Shown here in pieces: positions 56,426-64,000 of a DNA stretch of 64,000 nucleotides. Positions within the stretch are counted from its first letter, which is position 1. The number at the start of each line of letters is the position of its first letter. The stretch spans positions 10,004,150-10,068,149 of the forward strand of contig CAMGYJ010000004.1 in assembly GCA_946122785.1 (NCBI GenBank). The letters are read 5' to 3'. The DNA is from Linum tenue. Taxonomy: Eukaryota > Streptophyta > Magnoliopsida > Malpighiales > Linaceae. The translations under genes and the position numbers were made by a program. The notes under the pieces were generated by a model. The model did no database searches and was not told the origin of the DNA. It worked only from the letters and a program-made list of their open reading frames with translations.

Positions 56426-59227
56426 ATGGCGGGACAAACCATTGACATAGAGGAGTTGATGCGTCGATTTGACACAAGCCTAAATCAATTCAGGCAGGAG
56501 ATCAATCAGAGGATTGACGCCATCGTTCGGCCGGAAAACAGAGATCAAGAAGGGGATGCTCGAGACGACGAAAATCCCAACGGCAATCCGGCGTTAGTAG
56601 ATCGAATTGAGGAGCTTGAACGGCGATTAGTGGTGGCTGAACCCAACCGTGAGCGTCATCGACGAGAGAATCGAGACGAAGAGCCTGTAATCCCACCTGG
56701 GATTAAGCTAACGATACCAGCGTTTCAGGGTACTGTGAACGCGACGGCATATTTGGACTGGGAACGAAAAATCACCTTGTTTTTTCAATGCGGCCGTTAC
56801 ACAGACCAGCAGAAGGTAAGTTTAGCCACCTACGAATTCAGCGAGTATGCTGCCCAGTGGTGGGAACAACTCCAAATTCGTCGCCGGAGAAATATGCAGC
56901 CACCGGTGACGACGTGGGAAGACCTACGTGGTCTAATGAGGGATCGATTCGTCCCAGGGTACTACCTAAGGGAAGTCCATGACGCCATGCAGAGTGTTCG
57001 TCAAGGATCAAGGACGGTGGAGGACTATTATCGTGAACTCGAGCTGCTCATGATGAGGGCTGACGTACGAGAAGACAGAGAGGCGACAATTTCAAGATTC
57101 CTACATGGATTAAATCGCGAAATTCGCCACGAAGTGGAGCTAAGGAACTTCAACGACCTAGAGGAGGTTGTCCACCTCGCTGTGAAGATCGAAAAGCAGC
57201 AGAAGATGGGATTAGGGCGGCGTTTTTCCTCGACAGTAAGGACAACAACAGATACAACTGTAGAAGCTAATTCACCTCCAACAAGACCTGAAACTTCCAA
57301 ATTGGTTCCCAAGACCCTAAATCCAGTTGCTACTGAAAGAACTGGGGGAATCCAATGCTTTAAGTGTCAAGGACGAGGACACAAAGCAAGCCAATGTCCA
57401 AACGTGAAAGCTCTGGTAATTCGCGATGGCGAATACCTCACTGACGAGGAAAAGAATTTCGATGAGGAGGAGATTGATGAAGAGATAATTATGGAGGCCG
57501 AAGCTGCACCGGGAAAATTGAGTTGCGTCAACAGAAGAACCCTTACCATAGGTGTTCATTCAAACTCCGAACAACGAACTAACCTGTTTCATTCCAGGTG
57601 TACCGTTAATGGCGAAGTGTTGTCATTAGTTATCGACGGGGGAAGTTGTGCTAATGTCGTGAGCTCCGACGTGATCAAGAAACTTAGCCTTAGCACGACC
57701 AGACATCCAGAGCCCTATACATTGCATTGGCTAAATGACTACGGTGCAATCAAGGTCAACAAGCAAGCCAAAATCAAGTTCGAAGTCGGCCAATATCGGG
57801 ACGAGATCGTCTTTGACGTTGCGCCAATGCAAGTTGCACACCTTCTTCTTGGACGTCCTTGGCAGTTTGATCGAGGAGTCTGCCATGACGGAGGAACCAA
57901 TTGCCATAAGTTCAAGCATCGGAATCAGTATATTCTGCTCAAACCCCTGACGCCGGCCGAAGTTCGCGAAGACCAATGCCAGATGGAAGCCAACCGGCGG
58001 CAGCAAGACAAGAATTCCAGTGGGGGAGAGCTAGTAGCTTCCAAGGATGTTAACTTCATCACCCACCGATTTATGCTAACAGCATACAAAAAGGAGAGGC
58101 AACCTCGACGTCGGCGAATGAAGTTGCTCTGTTCAATGTCGCCGGGGCAGGGGAAGAAAGAGAGTGAATTGGGTGGGGCGTTGGAGAGCAGCCCAAACCG
58201 AAAGGAGGATATCGACACACCCCTTGGGTCTCCAGGAAGCTTCTCCACCACTCTGATTGGGACGGCGGTCACCGGGTTCCAGAATCCAAGTCGAGCCAAA
58301 GGTACTCTGGAAACAAGCAAGCGCGACCCACAATTGACTCTCTTGGTTGACGACAATGAGAGCGAATCGACACAAATTGTGGGAGTAGATTTGTTGGCAA
58401 GGCTCACAGGAAGCTATGGGGATGATCAATTGAACCTGAGAATGATCGAGGTTGAAACGCCTAAATCAAAGGCAAGGGTGCTGAGTTCCCCAATTTTCAA
58501 AGTCGACGTTGGCGGGAAGAGAGGGAATAATGATTCAACGATGATAACGACGAGTCGAGCGAAGCGACTTGTCCAGAACGCAAATTGGGAGTATGACAAA
58601 GCTCGTGATGGCGGTCAATTGGAGTGGAGATGCCTAGATCAGAAAACCCCAATTCCATGGATGAAGAACTTTGACCTTGTTTGCCAGAAAGTTGAGTTGG
58701 AACAGGCCTTTGTCGACCCCATTTGGGACAAGTTCTGTGAGCGATTTGAGAAGACTAAGAGCCAAGTGTTGAGGGCAACACTTTTTCAAGAGGGAGGGCC
58801 TGATATGATTTCGTTTGGATCGGTTTACAAGCTTGAATTGCTTCAGCAAGAAGCACACTTCATCACTAACAAGAACCTCTACTTTTGTCCAAGTATTTTA
58901 CATGTTCCAGGTACACTACTTTGCACAGGTGCAACTCGGGATACACTCAATGAAATGAGGCGAATGGTGGCTTATTTGGAACCTGGGAAGTTTCTCTACA
59001 AGAAGGAATGGTTGGGAGCTCAAGAGAGAACTAGAAAGGCCACTTTTAAACTCTCTCAAAACCCTATGTCGAAACTGGGAATTGACCAGGAATTGGCTAA
59101 GGCATGGAACGTGGCCATCAAGGTGACTTTGAGGCTTTGTCTGAGACTCGTGGATGAACGTCGAGCCTGGAAGCTTATACCACATGAGAGTACAGTTCAT
59201 CTACTTCAACGGCGGGGCATTGGCTAG
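56426..59227 (+). CDS. Gag-protease polyprotein of the TR-GAG element, ORF ends inside 3' LTR
   Basis: The ATG at 56426 is the first in frame after the primer site; the frame is open to 59227 (933 residues). Gag domain: YLDWERKITLFFQCGRYTD, WWEQLQIRRRRNM, FVPGYYLREVHDAMQ. Knuckle: CFKCQGRGHKASQC. Protease-like domain: LSLVIDGGSCANVVSSDVI and HLLLGRPWQFDR. A long tail of unknown fold follows. The last 142 residues, from DMISFGSVYK on, are encoded by the LTR, so the same piece also occurs as an orphan frame in the 5' LTR (to 55725). No stop or frameshift interrupts it. Confidence 0.85.
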   Translation: MAGQTIDIEELMRRFDTSLNQFRQEINQRIDAIVRPENRDQEGDARDDENPNGNPALVDRIEELERRLVVAEPNRERHRRENRDEEPVIPPGIKLTIPAFQGTVNATAYLDWERKITLFFQCGRYTDQQKVSLATYEFSEYAAQWWEQLQIRRRRNMQPPVTTWEDLRGLMRDRFVPGYYLREVHDAMQSVRQGSRTVEDYYRELELLMMRADVREDREATISRFLHGLNREIRHEVELRNFNDLEEVVHLAVKIEKQQKMGLGRRFSSTVRTTTDTTVEANSPPTRPETSKLVPKTLNPVATERTGGIQCFKCQGRGHKASQCPNVKALVIRDGEYLTDEEKNFDEEEIDEEIIMEAEAAPGKLSCVNRRTLTIGVHSNSEQRTNLFHSRCTVNGEVLSLVIDGGSCANVVSSDVIKKLSLSTTRHPEPYTLHWLNDYGAIKVNKQAKIKFEVGQYRDEIVFDVAPMQVAHLLLGRPWQFDRGVCHDGGTNCHKFKHRNQYILLKPLTPAEVREDQCQMEANRRQQDKNSSGGELVASKDVNFITHRFMLTAYKKERQPRRRRMKLLCSMSPGQGKKESELGGALESSPNRKEDIDTPLGSPGSFSTTLIGTAVTGFQNPSRAKGTLETSKRDPQLTLLVDDNESESTQIVGVDLLARLTGSYGDDQLNLRMIEVETPKSKARVLSSPIFKVDVGGKRGNNDSTMITTSRAKRLVQNANWEYDKARDGGQLEWRCLDQKTPIPWMKNFDLVCQKVELEQAFVDPIWDKFCERFEKTKSQVLRATLFQEGGPDMISFGSVYKLELLQQEAHFITNKNLYFCPSILHVPGTLLCTGATRDTLNEMRRMVAYLEPGKFLYKKEWLGAQERTRKATFKLSQNPMSKLGIDQELAKAWNVAIKVTLRLCLRLVDERRAWKLIPHESTVHLLQRRGIG

Positions 59228-60187
59228 AAGTATTGAAGATTGGAAGGCTTCCTACGAAACCCAGCAAGATCGCATGAAGCCTCGTGGAAACTGCCTTGCT
59301 ACACCACCAGTCCGAGTCCCTCGCGGATTCAGTTTGTCTTTACCTTTTTCCGTTTGAAGTTGGGTTTGCGAGTTTGTTTGTGATTTGGAGTCCATATTAG
59401 TTTGAGTAGTTATCTTAGTTATATTTAAAGACTTCCAGTACATTGTAATAGTAGATCTTGATGAAGAATAATACAACCCTGAGTTTGAATTCACCTAGTT
59501 AGCTACGTGAGTTGAGTGAGCAGCTTGGAAGGAATTCTAAGTTGTTGGAGAGCTTGTATCGATCAATAACCACCGTGATCGTGGCCGAGCAGCATTCTAT
59601 CTATTTCGAGCCTTCCTCCCTTGCGTGTGGGATTGCACGAAATCGACCGTTTTCATCTTTCAAACCATCCATAATCTCGACGAGTTCAAGGAATTGAGCC
59701 GCCTCACTTCGTGAGGCTTGATTCTGAACCAAAGGCCTTCTTCCGGGTCATATTACAGAGAAACCATCTAGACCTGGACTCTTATCCCCATCCATGGAAA
59801 ATATCACATCTTTAATCTGCTCAGCTATGAATGGTGCACAGAGCCCATCGGTCTGCTCTCCAGTAAGTTTTCTTCTCAGCAAAGCATCAAAATAAGCATC
59901 TAGTTGAGTTTCTACCTCAGAGTCTGCCACTCCCAACAAATGTTTATAGAATCTAACTGAAATTTGATCCATTTCCTCAACATCATGAATTTGCTCACCA
60001 ACCTAATTCTTAAGAACCCTTATAGTACTTCTTTTCTGTTTCACTCTAACAGTACGATAAAAAAATGCAGAATTCATGTCACCTATTTTAAGCCAGTTTT
60101 CCCTTGACTTTTGCTTAAAGAAAGATTCCTCTGCATCCAATAGAACCTTTAGCTCGTGCCCCAATTTCTTTTCAATTTCAAATATAT

Positions 60188-60329
60188 CTGGCGACGACCA
60201 AGTAGTGGCTTTACAGGCTCTTTCATCGATAGTCTGGTTGCATACGGACTAACGCACAGTATTTGAGTCGGTCTTGTAATCGTGTCGAGTCTTTTTCCCA
60301 TGCCCTTTGGGCTTGCCTTGGAAAAAAAA
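60188..60329 (+). mobile_element. 142-bp 5'-truncated LINE tail
   Basis: Bounded by AATATAT at 60181-60187 and 60330-60336 and ending in nine or ten A. It matches the 3'-terminal 130 bp of the LINE at 48288-48890. It is inserted in the LINE endonuclease-RT linker on the opposite strand. Confidence 0.82.
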
Positions 60330-61292
60330 AATATATGCCGATGGAGTAGAGAGAGCCTGTTGTTGGACATCATGAATCTCAATCTCCTTCTCCTTTACTC
60401 TCTCACTTATATCTGAAAATTCCTCTTTATTTAGCTTTCTAAGTAGATTCTTTAGGTGCTTAAGCTTTTGACAAACCCTGATCAGAGGATGAAAAGAGAC
60501 ATTACTTCTCCAAGCCTCTTCCAGTGACTCATCAAATCTAGGGTGATGAAGACAGAACTTAAAAGTTTTGAAAGTCTTTGGGAGAGACTTCAAGGAAGCT
60601 GCCGTATCAACATACATGGGGCAATGATCTGAGACTCCAGGGGCTTGGAAATGAACTTTACTGTCTCTAATTGTGTCCAGCCAGGCAAAGTTGACTAAAA
60701 CTAGATCTAGTCTCTTAGCAATCGGATTAGCTGCTTGCTTATTCAGCCAGGTAAACCAAGGGCCAGTAGCATGGTGTTCTTCCAACTCAAGATCAACAAT
60801 CCAATCATGGAAGAAAGTCATGGTTGCATCAATTATTGGAGAATTTAAAGCCTCATAGGGGTGCCTTATATCATTGAAATCGCCCATCACTATCCAAGGA
60901 CCACATACTAGTCTAATTCTTCTTAGCTCATTATAAAGAATTTGTCTAGAGGTCTCATGATTTGATGCATATACTACCGTACCAAAGAAAGGTTGACCCC
61001 CCCCCCCCCCCGACCACCATAAATTGAACAAACTGGTTTGAGGAGTGCATAACAGTAAGCTGAATATCCTTCTTCCAGATTAACCAAATCTTACCCAAAC
61101 CAGGCGCATGTGCTTTATCTTAGTCTCCCAGTCTGGAAATCGTTTCTCAGCCAACCTTTCTGTCTCATAGGCTCTTATTCTAGGCCGAAGAAAAGCTACT
61201 ATATCTATACTATACTTGTTTATTTTCTTTAGTAAACCTGTATATTTACTATCTGCTTTGAATCCTCTAGTATTCCAGGTAATGATCTTCAT
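60249..61292 (-). pseudogene. LINE apurinic-type endonuclease domain
   Basis: The start MKIITWNTRGF (61292) and the catalytic segments WIVMGDFNDIRHP, RLDLVLVNFAWLD and VSDHCPMYVD identify an APE-type endonuclease. A frameshift separates 61292-61080 from 61031-60249. A run of 15 C at 60997-61011 lies in the break and may be an assembly-sensitive site. Confidence 0.85.
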
Positions 61293-61645
61293 CTTTTACC
61301 TCTCCCCTACAACCTTTCCATCCTCTTCTAGGTTGATTCAATAGGATAGTCTACCCAAATTCTTTTTCCTTTGTCAGGAGGCTGCACATTTCCCTTACCT
61401 TTTACAGTGTCAATCCTATCTCCCTGAGGTAGCTGAAAATGTAAGCTCCCAGAAACTGACGACTTAACATTCTCAGCAGTTTGCCCACTAGTAGGAGGAC
61501 TCCCGCCCAAAGGTGATGATCCTCTTACTATCTGAGAAAAACTCAAAGGAAGACTCCCAGTTGGAGCAGGAGCCTGAGAAGGAGTTACATCCAGTAATGA
61601 AGCACTCCAGAATCAATCAGCACCTCAGCAACACTCTCCATACCT

Positions 61646-62529
61646 TCAACGTCTTTTCCAATTGATATCATGTCCACTCTCCACACCAATTCCACTCTCA
61701 GCAAAACCTTCATCCGCACTAGGAATCAATGTCTCCTCCCTTGCAGTAGGCCGAGCTTGAATAGCCTCATTACCTTCGGATAGGTCCATTTCAGCAACAC
61801 TCTCTTTCACTCTCCACTGCTTATGAGGGTCCTGAGGACAATAATGCCCAAACATACAACATTTAGAATAGACCCGAGGAAGCTACAAATACTCAACCTC
61901 AATTTCAAAATCAGGATCATTGTCAGTGTACAAGCGGATTCTTGCAAACTCAATACAAACCTTTGAGAACCCCAACTGATCACCAAACCTAGTTTTTTTA
62001 TCAGTCCATAGAGGCCTTCCGATTGCACTAGCAACCCACTCAATACCATCCTGACCCAAATATTCCAGAGGCAGTCCCCAGATTTTTACCCAGATCGACA
62101 ATGTCTCTACCTTCGGCATAATCGGCTGAATACCCACCTCCCATTTTCGAAAGCAAATCAGATTACCCCTAAAATGCCAAGGCCCCGATTTGAACACCCA
62201 ATCGCAAGAAGAAAGTGATGGAAATTGAAATACTAGTAGCTTGGGACCAAATCGTGAAACACCGACCACACCATCTCTCCCCCAAAGGCGGTTAGCCCAA
62301 GACTGGAGCTCCGCAACCTTTGGACGCTTGCCGACAAACTGACCAATCACGGAAATCTTCCATCGCTCAGCGCCCTTCTCTTTTATTGCCTGTGGAATGC
62401 AAAACCCATCCTTAATTCTCTCTGGAGGTCGATACGTAAGTCATTTCTCAGGAGCCACAAAGAATAATTAAGCTCGGGAAGAAGAACCCTCGCTAGCCGA
62501 CGGAATGGCTGACTGCGAGGCAACCATCA
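61646..62529 (-). pseudogene. LINE ORF1: DUF4283-like domain and zinc knuckle
   Basis: An ATG at 62529 opens a frame that stops after about 19 codons. The domain (62350-61883) has FKSGPWHFRGNLICFRKW and SIWVKIWGLPLEYLGQDG, typical of plant LINE ORF1 DUF4283. The knuckle region at about 61855 reads MFGHYCPQDPHKQW in a shifted frame. A ORF1 tail with DKGKRIWVDYP lies at 61546-61328. ORF1 proteins bind LINE RNA. Confidence 0.82.
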
Positions 62530-62560
62530 CGAAAATACGGTTTTCTTCAGAGCTTCTATA

Positions 62561-63526
62561 CTAATAGTTTTTATCCAAACACTCAACTTTTTTCTTTTTT
62601 TTTTGAAAAATACTTCTCTAAAACATTCAACTAGAAGCTGTTTCAGCAAAAACTAACACAGGTTGAAACTAGCTCATTTTTCACGGTTGACATCAAAGTG
62701 AGGCAACAATATTCCCATGCAGTATTTACTTTGCCGAGGGATCCACATCCCCAACATTTTTAACTTTTAGGCAATTTTGTGTTCTTATATTTTTATTGGT
62801 AAATATTGCCCAAGTGACGGATTATTGGATTCTCTTCTTAAATTATGCATATATTTGTTTTGTTGAGTTTATTGGAACGTCCTTCTTAAATTATGCATAG
62901 GATACCTTAAAATATTGATGCTGATGATGGACACGCTACTATTTCCGGCTAACTACATGTTATTTCGCAATTAGATGTCCTAAACCTCTAGTATTAAAAA
63001 GAATTCATTCGATATGAATAAGGATTGATCTATTAGTAATATTACTAATTTTAAACTTGTAGGTTCCAAATTTGAATTACTTAAATAATATCTAAGCTAC
63101 AAAAAATTAATCTATATCACCCTTATATAAAAAAGTTCACTCGTCATTTAAGACAGGAAGCAACGAACCATGAAATAAAAAAGGAAGAAGAAGCAATGCA
63201 TTAAACACTTCAATCTAATGCAGCGAAACCAAGAAAATCATCTTATGGCGAACTTACCAATGCAAATTGGTTGATTTATATAATTAGTTACGCCAGATAG
63301 GTTCATCAATCAATTAATTAAATTATTTTTTATTTCGAACTTTTTATTAAATTTTTTTTAGAAGAATAACATATATAGGACTCTTTACTATAGGTTAAAT
63401 TAGTATTTATATATCACTACAAATACTTAAGTTTATATAACGATATCGAACTGTTGACAACATTTGAAGTTCAGCCTCTAATTAAACAGAGTTCAAAACA
63501 TCAACTAATAATTCTCATAGTCCGCC
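62561..63526. repeat. Shared spacer of peptide unit 5 and promoter of copy C
   Basis: 62561-62690 looks like a fragment of the AGAAGCTGTTT-type MITE also seen at 39.4 kb. From 62700 the spacer matches units 1, 3 and 4 (ATTCCCATGCAGTATTTAC). A TATA box TTATATAA is at 63433-63440. No other gene is seen. Confidence 0.75.
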
Positions 63527-63929
63527 ATGGCAGCAATGTCCATTCTTAAGTTGGTTGCAGCCTTCATCATCTTCCTTTCATGCAAGTAATCCTCACTCTT
63601 TCCCATCCAGATCTCAGTAGTTATATATCCATATAACTCCATTGTTTTTCTTCTTCCATTAACAAATTGCAGATCTGTCGTATTTCAACGAAGCCAGAAC
63701 AAATCCACCGTATGCAGGGAATACGACGGCGTATCAGCTTCTACCTGCTTCCAGGTTTGACGGTGTCGCCGGATGTGATGACCGTCGTGGTGAATGTCGA
63801 ATCGACTGGGACTGTATGCAAAAATACGGCGGTGGGTGCTTCGGCAGATGCCCAAACGACAACGACTGCGATCTTTGCGGCGTGGTTTGCGATAAGACAA
63901 CCGCGTCTTGTCGTTGCCAGTGTTGTTAG
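63527..63929 (+). CDS. Secreted cysteine-rich (defensin-like) peptide, family 2, copy C
   Basis: Exon 1 (63527-63581) encodes a signal peptide (LKLVAAFIIFLS). Exon 2 (63673-63929) encodes the mature region with twelve Cys, including RIDWDCMQKYGGGCFGRC, CDLCGVVC and a CRCQCC end. With a GC donor matching the consensus (CAT|GCAAGT) and attgcag acceptor, the total is 312 nt and 103 residues in frame. The GT two bases downstream gives an early stop. NEARTN and the DWDC/GCFGRC spacing are shared with copy A. An upstream in-frame ATG pair (first and fourth codon) leaves the exact start open. The role is unknown; extracellular defence or signalling is inferred. Confidence 0.7.
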
Positions 63930-64000
63930 TTGTTACCCTTGACGTTTATAAATTAAGCTGCTAATTACCAGACTTAGCTTGCCACCTGATTGTCGAAGAG

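Larger units (their letters stand above)
55299..59755 (+). mobile_element. Young non-autonomous gag-protease LTR retrotransposon (TR-GAG type)
   Basis: Two 955-bp LTRs (55299-56253 and 58801-59755) appear identical. They start TGATATG and end CATATTA. The target duplication is CAGAG (55294-55298 and 59756-59760). A primer-binding site TGGTATCAGAGC lies at 56256-56267, and a purine tract AAGAGGGAGGG just before the 3' LTR. The 2.5-kb interior has gag and protease only; there is no RT or integrase, so it must depend on enzymes of another element. Complete ends and matching LTRs imply recent insertion. Confidence 0.92.
53320..62560 (-). mobile_element. Near full-length LINE, minus strand, interrupted twice
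   Basis: From 5' to 3' on the minus strand: ORF1 start at 62529 with an early stop, DUF4283-like domain, CCHC knuckle, endonuclease, RT, zf-RVT remnants and a 3' end near 53320. It is interrupted by a gag LTR element (55299-59755) and by a short LINE tail (60188-60329). Many frameshifts are present. Its 3' end faces the 3' end of the plus-strand LINE at 52510-53180. Confidence 0.85.

Overview
This window looks like nuclear DNA of a flowering plant, most likely a eudicot. It holds plant-type LINEs, Ty3/gypsy and Ty1/copia elements, hAT and Mutator-like elements, introns, and small secreted cysteine-rich peptide genes. Species cannot be named from sequence alone. I see no rRNA gene, no functional tRNA gene and no CRISPR array. 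Family names come from recognised protein motifs; no database was searched.

Region 1-9.35 kb, all genes on the minus strand, reads as part of one large Mutator-related element or gene cluster. From 5' to 3' on the minus strand it has a ULP1-type cysteine protease gene (9 coding exons, intact catalytic residues), a FAR1-like transposase relative that has lost its catalytic core, and a PF20167-type 'putative plant transposon protein' that runs off the left edge. Non-coding DNA around and inside these genes is packed with the palindrome GGTCGACC. About 40 pairs of this site occur, and the two members of a pair start 20-22 bp apart every time. This is the strongest candidate for an undescribed cis-regulatory or transposon-control system in the window.

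Regions 9.35-13.8, 34.6-35.2, 37.3-40.2, 45.05-48.9 and 62.7-64.0 kb are pieces of what was once a tandem array of roughly 4.3-kb units. A complete unit carries two divergent secreted cysteine-rich peptide genes. The minus-strand gene (family 1) has copies at 11238-12069 and 47271-47675. The plus-strand gene (family 2) is intact at 12874-13320 and 63527-63929, with relics at 34.6-35.2 and 45.05 kb. In all four intact genes the signal-peptide exon joins the cysteine exon in frame only if a phase-1 GC-AG intron is used.

The array has been blown apart by transposons. At 14.2-30.3 kb lie a LINE piece, a Tekay-like LTR and gag remnant, and a deletion-scarred Athila/Tat-like gypsy element with a Pack-MULE inside it. 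At 30.3-34.4 kb a LINE is split by a gypsy deletion derivative. At 37.3-39.1 kb three hAT-type elements are nested one inside another, each with its 8-bp target duplication. At 40.2-45.0 kb are a gypsy-type ORF1 remnant and a 5'-truncated copia element. At 46.1-47.2 and 49.7-52.4 kb are foldback MITEs and another hAT-like insertion. At 52.5-62.6 kb two LINEs of one family lie tail to tail. The larger contains a very young non-autonomous gag-protease LTR element (TR-GAG type, 55299-59755) whose ORF runs into its own 3' LTR.

The likely functional content is therefore the ULP1 gene, the PF20167 gene, four small peptide genes, and the gag ORF of the young LTR element. Nearly everything else is transposon debris that records the order of insertion.
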